Shown piece by piece: positions 34,638 to 42,608 of a stretch of DNA of 64,000 nt; the first letter of the stretch is position 1, and each line of letters begins with the position of its first letter. This DNA is from Acidobacteriota bacterium (GTDB lineage: Bacteria; Acidobacteriota; Vicinamibacteria; Vicinamibacterales; UBA2999): positions 1-64,000 of the forward strand of contig CANIBQ010000005.1 in assembly GCA_947465645.1 (NCBI GenBank), given 5' to 3'. The position numbers and the translations under genes are program-made. Below the pieces are notes generated by a model. The model was not told where the DNA came from, did not search any database, and saw nothing but the letters and a program-made list of their open reading frames with translations.

Positions 34638-36093
34638 GACCGGCATGTCGCAGGCCGCCGTTCTCGAAAACTTCATCGGAGGCCGCTGGACGCCCTCGTC
34701 CGCCACCTCCCACCTCGACGTCCACAATCCCGCCAGGGGTGTCGTGATTGCGAAGACGCCGATGTCCACCGCGGGAGACGTCGATGCCGCCGTCAAGGCC
34801 GCGGCGCGCGCGTTTCCAGGCTGGAGCGAGACGCCGCCCGTGCTGCGGGCCCGGACGATGTTCACGTTCAGGCAGAAGCTCGAGGATCACCTCGAGGAGC
34901 TCGCGCGGCTGGTGACGACCGAGCACGGCAAGACGCTGGACGAGTCGCGCGGGAGCGTGCGCCGCGGCATCGAGTGTGTCGAGGCTGCCTGCGCCGCCCC
35001 GTCGATGCTCATGGGCTACAGCCTCGAGAACATCTCGTCCAACATCGATTGCACCGCGATGCGGCAGGCGGTCGGCGTGTGTGCCGCGATCGCGCCGTTC
35101 AACTTTCCGGCGATGGTTCCACTCTGGTTTCTTCCCTTCGCCGTCGTCTGCGGCAACACGTTCGTGTTGAAGCCGTCGGAGCAGGTGCCGCTGTCGCAGC
35201 AGAAGATGTTCGAGCTGCTGCAGGAGTGCGATCTGCCGCCGGGCGTCGTGAACCTCGTGCACGGGGGCAGGGAAGTGGTCGAGGCGATCTGCGACCATCC
35301 GGAGATCCGGGCGGTGTCGTTCGTCGGGTCGACGCCCGTCGCGCGTCTCGTGTATCAGCGCGCCACTCATGCCGGCAAGCGGGTGCAGGCCCTCGGCGGC
35401 GCCAAGAATTTCATCGTCGTCATGCCCGATGCCGATCTCGATCGCGCGATCCCGATCATCACCGAGTCGTTCTACGGATGCGCGGGGGAGCGCTGCCTGG
35501 CGGGCAGCATCCTCGTGCCGGTCGGGCCGTCACACAAGGAGGTTCGCGACCGGATGGTGGCGGCGGCCGAGGCGCTCGTCGTCGGCGACGGCATGGAGCC
35601 TGGAGTGGATATGGGGCCGGTCATCAGCGCGAAGCACCGAGAGAGGGTGCTCGGATACCTGGACCGGGGGCTCTCCGAAGGCGCCACGCTCGTGGCCGAC
35701 GGCCGCGCGCGGAAGCTCCCGAAGGAGGGTTACTTCGTAGGGCCGTCGGTGTTCGACCAGGTGTCGCCATCGATGACGATCGCGTGCGACGAGATCTTCG
35801 GGCCCGTCGCGACCGTGGCGCCGGCGAAGGATCTCGATGACGCCTTGAAGATGATGTACGCGCATCCCAACGCGAACGCGACCTCCATCTTCACGTCGAG
35901 CGGCAAGGCCGCGCGCGAGTTCGCGCACCGCGCCACGGCGTCCATGGTCGGCGTGAACATCGGCGTTGCCGCGCCTATGGCCTACTTCCCGTTCGGCGGC
36001 GCGCGCGACAGCTTCTTCGGCGACCTGAAAGTGCACGGCCGCGACGCGTTCGAGTTTTACACCGACAAGAAAGTGACGATCAGCCGCTGGTGA
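34636..36093 (+). CDS. mmsA: CoA-acylating (methyl)malonate-semialdehyde dehydrogenase
   Basis: A 485-residue aldehyde dehydrogenase. It has the MMSDH features: NFIGGRW start, QAVGVCAAIAPFNFPAMVPLWFLPFAVVCGNTFVLKPSEQ, VSFVGSTPVARLVY, GGAKNFIVVMPDADLD (Ala-Lys-Asn where most ALDHs have the Glu general base) and the catalytic Cys in GERCLAGS (C287). It converts malonate semialdehyde, the product of beta-alanine transamination, to acetyl-CoA, or the methyl form to propionyl-CoA. This fits the surrounding pyrimidine degradation genes. Start ATG 34636, or ATG 34645 if the transcript is leaderless. Its last 13 codons are duplicated at 37267. Confidence 0.9.
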   Translation: MTGMSQAAVLENFIGGRWTPSSATSHLDVHNPARGVVIAKTPMSTAGDVDAAVKAAARAFPGWSETPPVLRARTMFTFRQKLEDHLEELARLVTTEHGKTLDESRGSVRRGIECVEAACAAPSMLMGYSLENISSNIDCTAMRQAVGVCAAIAPFNFPAMVPLWFLPFAVVCGNTFVLKPSEQVPLSQQKMFELLQECDLPPGVVNLVHGGREVVEAICDHPEIRAVSFVGSTPVARLVYQRATHAGKRVQALGGAKNFIVVMPDADLDRAIPIITESFYGCAGERCLAGSILVPVGPSHKEVRDRMVAAAEALVVGDGMEPGVDMGPVISAKHRERVLGYLDRGLSEGATLVADGRARKLPKEGYFVGPSVFDQVSPSMTIACDEIFGPVATVAPAKDLDDALKMMYAHPNANATSIFTSSGKAAREFAHRATASMVGVNIGVAAPMAYFPFGGARDSFFGDLKVHGRDAFEFYTDKKVTISRW

Positions 36094-36881
36094 TCGACCA
36101 GATCCGCTTCGACGATGGGGCTGCCTACGAACGATACATGGGGAAGTGGAGCCAGCGTGCAGGTGAAGCTTTCCTCGATTGGCTTGCGCCGAGATCCGGT
36201 TTGCGATGGCTCGACGTTGGCTGCGGCAACGGCGCCTTCACGGAAATGCTCGTCGAGCGCTGTGCGCCGGTCTCCGTGCAGGGGATAGATCCGTCTGAGG
36301 CGCAGCTTGCCTATGCTCGCACCCGACCCGCGTCGCGTGGCGCACAGTTTCGTCAGGGAGATGCGATGGCACAGCCTTTCCCCGACGATACGTTCGACGC
36401 GGCGGTCATGCCGCTGGTGATGTTCTTCCTTCCAGACCCGGCCAGGGGCGTTGCCGAAATGGCACGAGTGGTCTGCCCGGGTGGCAGCGTCACAGCCTAC
36501 GCCTGGGATATGTGTGGCGGTGGTTTTCCGTACGAGGCGTTGCACGCTGAAATGCGTGGCCTGGGTGTGGCCGTTCCGGTGCCGCCGAGCCCTGACGCCT
36601 CTCGCATAGTGGCGATGCGCGACCTGTGGACTGGTGCAGGTGTGGATGCCGTGGAAACACGGGAGATCGCGGTGCAACGGACCTTCGCCGATTTCGACGA
36701 CTACTGGACGACCATCCTCGGGGGACCAAGCGTCGGTTCAACGCTCGCGGCGATGGCGCCCGAGGATGTCGCGCTTCTCAAAGCGCGGATGCGCGCGCGC
36801 CTGCCGGCAGATGCCACTGGCCGTATTACCTGTAGTGCGCGGGCGAACGCGGTAAAGGGCCGTGTGCCGCAGTCATTTTAG
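36090..36881 (+). CDS. class I SAM-dependent methyltransferase
   Basis: A 263-residue methyltransferase of the UbiE/methyltransferase-11 type. GTG overlaps the mmsA stop (GTGA). Motif I is WLDVGCGNGAF (about 40-50), the acidic end of strand 2 is GIDPSE, motif II is FRQGDAMAQPFPDDTFDAAVMPLVMFF, and the post-motif is GGSVTAYAWD. The substrate is not predictable. The methylated product is not obviously part of pyrimidine catabolism; the gene begins the segment inserted between the two halves of that pathway. It is followed by a DinB head fragment and an attC-like site. Confidence 0.82.
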   Translation: MIDQIRFDDGAAYERYMGKWSQRAGEAFLDWLAPRSGLRWLDVGCGNGAFTEMLVERCAPVSVQGIDPSEAQLAYARTRPASRGAQFRQGDAMAQPFPDDTFDAAVMPLVMFFLPDPARGVAEMARVVCPGGSVTAYAWDMCGGGFPYEALHAEMRGLGVAVPVPPSPDASRIVAMRDLWTGAGVDAVETREIAVQRTFADFDDYWTTILGGPSVGSTLAAMAPEDVALLKARMRARLPADATGRITCSARANAVKGRVPQSF

Positions 36882-36911
36882 GGTGACTCGCCTCGCAGGC
36901 TGATTATCCAC

Positions 36912-37004
36912 ATGACACAGAACAGCCCTCGGCCAGAGGTCTGGCTTCGCGGTCAGGTTCCGGCACTGCTGCAGCAGTGCGACGTGCCGCCGGGGAGCGT
37001 CTAG
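36912..37004 (+). pseudogene. N-terminal fragment of a DinB-type gene
   Basis: Thirty codons from ATG 36912 encode PRPEVWLRGQVPALLQ, matching the opening PEAWLRGPVPAIPALLQ of the complete DinB gene at 38843, also at the DNA level (CTTCGCGG...GGTTCC.GCA...CTGCTGCAG). The frame then switches to QCDVPPGSV and stops. That tail resembles LQECDLPPGVV inside mmsA, so the junction may be a recombination at CTGCTGCAG. No functional protein is expected. Confidence 0.5.
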
Positions 37005-37062
37005 CCGTCGCCAACGGCTGCGAAGAAGAACTGTGGAGGCGGCGGTCTCCTGGAGATCGTCA

Positions 37063-37124
37063 GCCGGACAAGCGGGTGTTGCAGCGAGCGGCGCTGCGCG
37101 CCGCCGCTGAACCGCGCGTTAGGC
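37063..37124 (+). other. integron-type attC recombination site
   Basis: Sixty-two bp starting GCCGGACAAG (degenerate R'') and ending in the canonical R' core GCGTTAGGC (GTTAGGC at 37118-37124). Between them lie nested arms expected of a folded attC: CAGCG/CGCTG and CGGCGC/GCGCCG around a TGC loop. Such sites are recombined as single-strand hairpins by integron integrases. No integrase gene is in the window. The surrounding 36882-37308 gap (427 bp) otherwise contains only the DinB fragment and the mmsA tail copy. Confidence 0.65.
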
Positions 37125-37266
37125 TGCGCGCGTTCTGGACTTCTGGCTTCGCAAACGAGGCGGTCCGAATTCGACTAGGATTGCGCGGTCACATGACGGC
37201 GAACGTCCGCGGATACAGTGGTGAGCGTGGCGACCTGAAGCGCTCGGGGCCGGTGATAGCCTGTCG

Positions 37267-37306
37267 CGAGTCTTACACCGACAAGACGGTGACGATCAGC
37301 CGCTGA
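37267..37306 (+). pseudogene. duplicated 3' end of mmsA
   Basis: Positions 37267-37305 match 36051-36089 of mmsA at 36 of 39 bases. The copy still reads ESYTDKTVTISR followed by a stop, against EFYTDKKVTISRW in the gene. A further 11-bp match (GGCGACCTGAA) lies about 30 bp upstream in both places. It directly precedes the HELLH-protein gene, as the true mmsA end directly precedes the methyltransferase gene. Confidence 0.7.
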
Positions 37307-37308
37307 TC

Positions 37309-38841
37309 ATGATTCGCTACTACTCGCTCAGTGTCTGTCTCTTCGGCCTCAGCGTCGGCTGGTCACCGGAGGTGGCTTCGGCCCAGATGCCTCGCGCTCC
37401 CAGCGTCGTGTCGGTGAGCCCAGGGTCGGGCGCGGGCGCAGGCCGGACTTTCACGTTCTCGTTCTCGGATCCCGATGGCGCCTCGGACATCGCCACAACC
37501 GAGGGTCTTATCGTCGGCGGGACGGAGCTGAACGGCCTCAATGCCTGCTACTTCTTCACGAGTGGGAATCGCCTGTGGCTGCGGGACGATGCTCACAGCG
37601 CGTGGGTAGGCCCGATGACGCCCGGAGGCTCTGGCGCTGTGAGCAACTCGCAGTGCACTCTCACGGCTGCCGGATCCTCGATATCCGCGTCGGGCAACAG
37701 CCTGACCATGACGGTGACGGCGACGTTCGGCGTGTCCTTCGCTGGTCCGAAGACGATTTACATGAGGGCCACCGATCGCACTGGCCAGTCGTCTGATTTT
37801 GTACAGGGCGGAACGTGGACGGTGTCCCCGCTGAATCCAGGGCTCAGCGTGGTCACGTCGTCTTGCCCGGACCCTTCCAGGGATAGTGCGCTTTCTGTCC
37901 GAACGGTCAGTGAACAGGGCGGAAGGGTGTCGGCGCTGGTCACGACGCCTGACTGCTTTCGGACGTACGCTGCCTATCTGCCGCAGGAAGGTTACTTCCT
38001 GGACGGAGACCGCAGGCCCCTTCCGATCATGGGACGGACGTCGGGGCACTTCGACATCCTGTTTGTGTTCGTGGACACCGAATTCAATCGACGGAAGCTG
38101 TTCGACAACTCGTCGATGCCCACGACGGTCAAGGACACGATCGCTGGCGGCCGGATTCAGGATGCGCTGACCGAATTGCTCGCGACATACACGGCGACGG
38201 CCGTGATGTCGGGCTTTGCGCAGCGAGCGAACGCGGCGAAGGTGGTTGACTTCAGTTTCAGCGTGGCGTTGACGCGCTTGTCTCAACGGGCTCTCGACCT
38301 CACCGACGGAGGTCTTGGCTTCGCCCGATATGACGCCGTCGTCGTGCTCGATGACATGGGATCGATCTCGGCGCACGGCGTCGAGCGCTGGCCATCACAG
38401 CTGACGCGCCCTCTCTTTCATGGAAGAGGCGGCAGCTTCTTCCTGCACATTGATCCGCTCGCTCTGACCCCGGCCCTCTTCGGCCACGAACTGCTGCACA
38501 GGAACCTTCCGGTGCTCCTGAAGGAGTACCAGATCGGAAACCGCACGCTCGTCAGAGTGGGGGGCGTCACCTACGATCGGACCCCGGTTATCAATCCACG
38601 AACGGGCGAGGATATTGAGCCGCTGATCAGGGCGAACGAGGGCAAGACGCCTTTGGTCGAGTACCTTGGCGGCTTCGCGGATGTCGACGGCGATGGCATC
38701 GTCGATTGCATCGATCCGGAGATCACCCCGACCGCTGACAATCTCGACGGTGATTTCGTTCCTGACCGGTTTGATCCCGATCTCCGTTTCGACCACCGGC
38801 CGTATTCCTGGATGTACGCCGTCCGGGGTGGACGGTCCTGA
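37309..38841 (+). CDS. secreted protein with HELLH zincin-like motif
   Basis: A 510-residue exported protein (signal MIRYYSLSVCLFGLSVGWSPE...ASAQ). Residues about 30-170 form a beta-sandwich with TFTFSFSDPDGASDIATTEGLIVGG and NACYFFTSGNRLWLRDDAHSAW, a pattern I associate with adhesin-like domains of Acidobacteriota. The C-terminal half has LFGHELLHRNLP with H393-E394-x-x-H397, the zinc-binding core of zincin peptidases, and an EF-hand/dockerin-like DVDGDGIVDCID near residue 467. A metalloprotease is possible, but the third ligand is not identified and the family is not recognised. ATG 37309 follows the mmsA tail copy. Confidence 0.6.
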   Translation: MIRYYSLSVCLFGLSVGWSPEVASAQMPRAPSVVSVSPGSGAGAGRTFTFSFSDPDGASDIATTEGLIVGGTELNGLNACYFFTSGNRLWLRDDAHSAWVGPMTPGGSGAVSNSQCTLTAAGSSISASGNSLTMTVTATFGVSFAGPKTIYMRATDRTGQSSDFVQGGTWTVSPLNPGLSVVTSSCPDPSRDSALSVRTVSEQGGRVSALVTTPDCFRTYAAYLPQEGYFLDGDRRPLPIMGRTSGHFDILFVFVDTEFNRRKLFDNSSMPTTVKDTIAGGRIQDALTELLATYTATAVMSGFAQRANAAKVVDFSFSVALTRLSQRALDLTDGGLGFARYDAVVVLDDMGSISAHGVERWPSQLTRPLFHGRGGSFFLHIDPLALTPALFGHELLHRNLPVLLKEYQIGNRTLVRVGGVTYDRTPVINPRTGEDIEPLIRANEGKTPLVEYLGGFADVDGDGIVDCIDPEITPTADNLDGDFVPDRFDPDLRFDHRPYSWMYAVRGGRS

Positions 38842-38842
38842 C

Positions 38843-39346
38843 ATGGCGACGGCGCAGCCAGAAGCGTGGCTTCGCGGGCCGGTTCCCGCAATCCCCGCGT
38901 TGCTGCAGCCGGTCGCGCACAGCTTGATGCAATGTCGAGAGGAGCTGACCGCGCGCGTCACGGGGCTGACGCCGGATCAGATCTGGGCTCGTCCCTGTGG
39001 CGCCGCCTCGGTCGGCTTTCACGCGCGGCACGCTGCCGGGAGTCTCGACCGGCTGTTCACGTACGCGCGGGGTGAGCGTCTTTCGGCGGCCCAGCAGGCG
39101 GCGCTCGCCGTCGAGGAACACCCAGACACGACGCCGGATATCGATCGCCGACTTGTGGCGGCATTCGACCAGACCGTCGAGCGGGCGCTCGAGCAGCTTC
39201 GGATGACGAGCGAGACGACGCTGCTGGAGGCCCGCGGCGTCGGCCGCGCACAGTTGCCGTCAACGGTGCTCGGCCTCCTCTTCCACGCCGCGGAACACAC
39301 GCAGCGCCACATGGGACAGCTCGCCACAACGGCAAAGGCATTGTGA
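38843..39346 (+). CDS. DinB family protein
   Basis: A 167-residue four-helix-bundle protein starting 1 bp after the preceding stop. WLRGPVPAIPALLQPVAHSLMQCREEL opens the first helix, GFHARHAAGSLDRLFTYARG supplies one His cluster, and FHAAEHTQRHMGQL at the end supplies the others, giving the triad of metal-binding His typical of DinB/YfiT-like enzymes. Many of these are bacillithiol- or thiol-dependent transferases; the precise reaction here is unknown. Its 5' end is duplicated as a fragment at 36912. Confidence 0.82.
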   Translation: MATAQPEAWLRGPVPAIPALLQPVAHSLMQCREELTARVTGLTPDQIWARPCGAASVGFHARHAAGSLDRLFTYARGERLSAAQQAALAVEEHPDTTPDIDRRLVAAFDQTVERALEQLRMTSETTLLEARGVGRAQLPSTVLGLLFHAAEHTQRHMGQLATTAKAL

Positions 39347-39353
39347 GGTACCG

Positions 39354-39707
39354 GTGAGGAAAGGACAGGCCGCCCGCGGGAACCACCGCCGATTGTTCTG
39401 GCGCCGCATGTTCAACCACTTCTTGATTGCCATGGCAATCCTCGGTTTCTCGCTTGGCGTCGGCATCCTGGGGTATGAACGGTACGAGGATCTACCCTGG
39501 CGGGATGCGTTCCTGAATGCGGCCATGCTCCTCGGTGGCATGGGACCTGTCGACACGGATCTGTCCGAGCCGGGAAAAATCTTTACCGGTCTGTACGCGC
39601 TCTATTCAGGACTCGTCGTCATCGCCGTGGCAGGCCTTCTCCTGGCCCCGGCCGTCCATCACGTGATGCACCATGTGCACTGGGATGACCCTCCCGGAGG
39701 CCAATGA
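39354..39707 (+). CDS. small two-TM protein resembling an ion-channel pore module
   Basis: A 117-residue inner-membrane protein (GTG start). Two hydrophobic segments, about 20-40 (FLIAMAILGFSLGVGILGY) and about 80-103 (GLYALYSGLVVIAVAGLLLAP), enclose DAFLNAAMLLGGMGPVDTDLSEPGKIFTGLY. The spacing of two helices around a short re-entrant-like loop, and the EPGKIFTxxYAL sequence after it, resemble the pore region of 2TM potassium channels, but the selectivity filter T-x-G-[YF]-G-D is replaced by GGMGPVD. Channel activity is therefore doubtful. The next gene overlaps its stop. Confidence 0.55.
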   Translation: MRKGQAARGNHRRLFWRRMFNHFLIAMAILGFSLGVGILGYERYEDLPWRDAFLNAAMLLGGMGPVDTDLSEPGKIFTGLYALYSGLVVIAVAGLLLAPAVHHVMHHVHWDDPPGGQ

Positions 39708-40375
39708 TGAGCCGTCTCTTCATTCTCTGTCTGATTGTGGGCGCGTCCGCGTGCGGCAGCGGCGACGTCGCGACGGGCCCGACTCGAGCTGGCCGGAGGA
39801 CGAGCTTTTTCGTGACGAGCTCCACGAGCACGACGGGCAACCTCGGTGGCCTCGCCGGCGCCGACCGTATCTGCCAAAGCCTGGCCGATGCGAACGGAGT
39901 TGGATACAAGACGTGGCGGGCCTATCTCAGTGTCGAACGGGACGCTGACAACGGCAACAGGTCGACAGATGCCCGCAGTCGCATCGGCAACGGACCGTGG
40001 GTCAACGCCAACGGTGTACTCGTCGCGCGCGATCTCGCCGACCTCCACGCACGCACGGGAGAGGCGACCGTCTTCGTCGATGAGAGAGGCCGGCCGATCA
40101 ACGGCCAGTGGGTGGGGTCGCCGTCACCCAACGAGCACGACATTTTGACCGGTTCACGAGGCGACGGCACGCTGATGCCGGGGTTCACGTGCAGCGACTG
40201 GACGTCGGCGTCGGCGGCGACACAAGCCCAGGTCGGCCATTCCGACGGGTTCGGTCCGAATCGCGACGTGTCTGGCACGCTGTCGTCGTGGAACTCCGCA
40301 CACTCGAACCAGAACTGCGCCAATACGTCCCCGCGCGGCGGTGCGGGACGCATTTACTGTTTCGCGACAGACTGA
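39704..40375 (+). CDS. putative lipoprotein with lectin/endostatin-like domain
   Basis: A 223-residue exported protein. The N-terminus MMSRLFILCLIVGASACGSG has a weak lipobox ending in Cys17. The mature domain starts FFVTSSTSTTGNLGGLAGADRICQSLADANG and continues KTWRAYLSV, VLVARDLADLH, TCSDWTSAS and a final Cys pair (NCANTSPRGG...IYCF), the pattern of the C-type-lectin-like/endostatin-like fold used in surface proteins. Four Cys likely form two disulfides. Ligand unknown. ATG overlaps the stop of the channel-like gene (ATGATGA), so the two are probably co-translated. Confidence 0.65.
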   Translation: MMSRLFILCLIVGASACGSGDVATGPTRAGRRTSFFVTSSTSTTGNLGGLAGADRICQSLADANGVGYKTWRAYLSVERDADNGNRSTDARSRIGNGPWVNANGVLVARDLADLHARTGEATVFVDERGRPINGQWVGSPSPNEHDILTGSRGDGTLMPGFTCSDWTSASAATQAQVGHSDGFGPNRDVSGTLSSWNSAHSNQNCANTSPRGGAGRIYCFATD

Positions 40376-40404
40376 TCGCTGCCGCTTCGCGAGAGACTCA
40401 TTCC

Positions 40405-40956
40405 ATGAGCCAATTCACCAACCCTGCCTCGTCCACCCCTGCTGAGACCGCTGCCTACGTGGCCGCACTTCTCGAGTTGTTGGGCGACAAAGACCCGGTT
40501 TCGGTGCTGCGAGAGACCTCGGTTGCCGTCTACCGATTCGTCCAGACTGTGCCCCCGGACGTCGTGACCACGCCGGAGGCGCCGGGCAAGTGGTCGATTC
40601 GCGAGGTCGTTCAGCATCTCGCCGACTCCGATCTCGTGGGCGGCTTCCGGCTCCGCATGATCCTCGCGCAGGATCGTCCTCCGTTGGTCGGCTACGACCA
40701 GGACCTCTGGGAAAGTCGTCTCCGGTACCGCGAAGTGGACTTCGAGGAGGCGCTGAACCTGTTTCTGACGCTCCGCCGCTCGAACCTGCGCCTGTGGGAG
40801 GGTCTGACCCCAACGGATCTGGCACGCGTGGGCCTCCACAGCGAGCGGGGCGAGGAGACCCTGGCCCACATGCGGCGGCTGTATGCGGCGCACGACCTGA
40901 TGCACCTCCGGCAACTGGATCGGATCCGCGCGTCGCTGTCGCCGAAGCCCGTCTAA
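40405..40956 (+). CDS. DinB / YfiT-like family protein
   Basis: A 183-residue four-helix-bundle protein with AYVAALLELLGDKDPVSVLRETSVAVYRFVQ, GKWSIREVVQHLADSDLVGGFRLRMIL (first His), and a C-terminal HMRRLYAAHDLMHLRQLDRIR carrying two further His. The three His fit a metal site of the DinB superfamily. It is only distantly similar to the DinB protein of 38843. Likely in one transcription unit with the DUF2007 and GNAT genes that follow closely. Confidence 0.82.
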   Translation: MSQFTNPASSTPAETAAYVAALLELLGDKDPVSVLRETSVAVYRFVQTVPPDVVTTPEAPGKWSIREVVQHLADSDLVGGFRLRMILAQDRPPLVGYDQDLWESRLRYREVDFEEALNLFLTLRRSNLRLWEGLTPTDLARVGLHSERGEETLAHMRRLYAAHDLMHLRQLDRIRASLSPKPV

Positions 40957-40968
40957 GACGAGGAGCAT

Positions 40969-41226
40969 ATGACTCCGTCACCGGACGAGTGGGTGCTGGT
41001 GCGCAATTGCGTGACGCTTTATGAAGCGTTGGTCGTCAGGTCCGCGCTCGAGGGTTCGGACATCGAATGCTTTCTCCCCGACGAGTCGCTGCTCGGCATC
41101 CGGCCGGAGCTGGCGATCGCGCTCGGAGGAGCGCGTGTGCTCGTTCGATCGGACGATCTCGAAAGAGCCACTGAGGCGCTGCGAGACATCGAGGCAGCCG
41201 CCGGCGACGACAGCGGAGAGGAATGA
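40969..41226 (+). CDS. DUF2007 domain-containing protein
   Basis: An 85-residue protein, WVLVRNCVTLYEALVVRSALEGSDIECFLPDE, then GGARVLVRSDDLERATEAL: a ferredoxin-like beta-alpha-beta fold called DUF2007 or putative signal-transducing protein. It is probably cytoplasmic and of unknown function. Its stop overlaps the ATG of the GNAT gene by 4 nt, indicating translational coupling. Confidence 0.85.
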   Translation: MTPSPDEWVLVRNCVTLYEALVVRSALEGSDIECFLPDESLLGIRPELAIALGGARVLVRSDDLERATEALRDIEAAAGDDSGEE

Positions 41227-41705
41227 TCCCCTTTCAGATCAGAAACGCGTCGGAGCAGGACGTCCCGCTGATCCTTCAGATGATCAAGGGGTTGGCGGAG
41301 TACGAGAAGCTGTCGGACCAGGTCGTCGCCACCGAGGATGGCCTGCGTGAAGCGCTCTTCGGCGCGCACCCGTCAGCGGAGGTCGTGGTTGGCTACGCAG
41401 GTGACCAGCCCGCGGGTTTCGCGCTGTTCTTCCACAACTTCTCGACATTCCTCGGCCAGCGTGGGCTGTATCTCGAGGATCTGTTCGTCCTGCCGGAATG
41501 GCGAGGCCGCGGTCTCGGCCGGATGCTGCTCGCGCATCTGGCGCGCATCGCCGTCGAGCGCAACTGCGGCCGGATGGAATGGTCGGTGCTCGACTGGAAC
41601 GAGCCAGCGATGCGCGTGTACCGGGGCATCGGCGCGACGCCGCTGGACGACTGGACGATCTGCAGGCTGACGGGCGACGCCCTCCACCACCTCGCCCGTT
41701 CGTAG
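41223..41705 (+). CDS. GNAT family N-acetyltransferase (diamine acetyltransferase-like)
   Basis: A 160-residue acetyl-CoA-dependent acetyltransferase. It follows the spermidine/spermine acetyltransferase plan: IRNASEQDVPLILQMIKGLAEYEKL, ALFFHNFSTFLGQRGLYLEDLFVLPEWRGRGLGRMLL (acetyl-CoA loop RGRGLG), and WSVLDWNEPAMRVYRGIGATPLDDW with the Tyr general acid. The acceptor amine is unknown; thialysine and diamines are typical for this branch. Coupled to DUF2007 upstream. Confidence 0.87.
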   Translation: MIPFQIRNASEQDVPLILQMIKGLAEYEKLSDQVVATEDGLREALFGAHPSAEVVVGYAGDQPAGFALFFHNFSTFLGQRGLYLEDLFVLPEWRGRGLGRMLLAHLARIAVERNCGRMEWSVLDWNEPAMRVYRGIGATPLDDWTICRLTGDALHHLARS

Positions 41706-41735
41706 TAGCCTAGCGGCTCCTCCAGGAGAACCCAG

Positions 41736-42608
41736 ATGCCGAGACGCGTGCTCGGCGGCCTGATCCAGGCTGCCGCCCCGGTAACCGATCCGTCGGTGCC
41801 GATCGAGAAGGTCCGCAAGGCGGCGATCGACGCGCATATTCCGTTGATCGAGGAGGCGGGGAAGCGAGGCGTCCAGATCCTTGGCCTCGAGGAAATCTTC
41901 AACGGTCCGTACTTCTGCCCGTCACAGGATCCGCACTGGTACGACATCGCCGAGTCGGTGCCAGGGCCGACTACCGAGCTGATGGCGACCTACGCCAAGA
42001 AATACCAGATGGCGATGGTGGTGCCGGTCTACGAGCGCGAGGCGGCCGGCGTCTACTACAACACCGCCGCGGTCTACGACGCCGACGGCAGCTACCTGGG
42101 CAAGTACCGCAAGAACCACATCCCGCACACCTCAGGATTCTGGGAGAAGTATTTCTTCAAGCCGGGCAACCTCGGCTACCCGGTGTTCAAGACGCGCTTC
42201 GCGACCATCGGCGTCTACATCTGCTACGACCGGCACTTTCCCGAAGGCGCGCGGCTGCTCGGCCTGAACGGCGCGGAGATCGTCTTCAACCCGTCAGCGA
42301 CCGTCGCGGGCCTGTCGCAGTACCTCTGGAAGCTGGAGCAGCCGGCGCACGCGGTGGCCAACGGCTACTTCATGGCCTGCAGCAACCGCGTCGGCACCGA
42401 AGCCCCGTGGAACATCGGGCGCTTCTACGGGTCGTCTTACTTCGTCGATCCGCGCGGCAACTTCCTCGCAGTTGCCTCCGAAGACAAGGACGAGCTCCTC
42501 GTCGCGGAGATGGACCTCGACCTGATCGAGGAGGTGCGCCGGGTGTGGCAGTTCTATCGCGACCGGCGTCCCGAGACGTACGGCCCGATGGCGCAACAGC
42601 TCCCATGA
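41736..42608 (+). CDS. N-carbamoyl-beta-alanine amidohydrolase (beta-ureidopropionase), nitrilase superfamily
   Basis: A 290-residue carbon-nitrogen hydrolase. The catalytic triad segments are visible: Glu in LGLEEIFNGPYFCP, Lys in KYRKNHIPHTSGFWEKYFF, and Cys in GVYICYDRHFPEGARLLGLNGA. The HIPH...FWEKYFFKPGN sequence is characteristic of beta-ureidopropionases, which release beta-alanine, CO2 and NH3 in the last hydrolytic step of uracil breakdown. GGAGAA precedes ATG 41736. Its stop overlaps the start of dihydropyrimidinase, the enzyme acting just before it. Confidence 0.9.
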   Translation: MPRRVLGGLIQAAAPVTDPSVPIEKVRKAAIDAHIPLIEEAGKRGVQILGLEEIFNGPYFCPSQDPHWYDIAESVPGPTTELMATYAKKYQMAMVVPVYEREAAGVYYNTAAVYDADGSYLGKYRKNHIPHTSGFWEKYFFKPGNLGYPVFKTRFATIGVYICYDRHFPEGARLLGLNGAEIVFNPSATVAGLSQYLWKLEQPAHAVANGYFMACSNRVGTEAPWNIGRFYGSSYFVDPRGNFLAVASEDKDELLVAEMDLDLIEEVRRVWQFYRDRRPETYGPMAQQLP

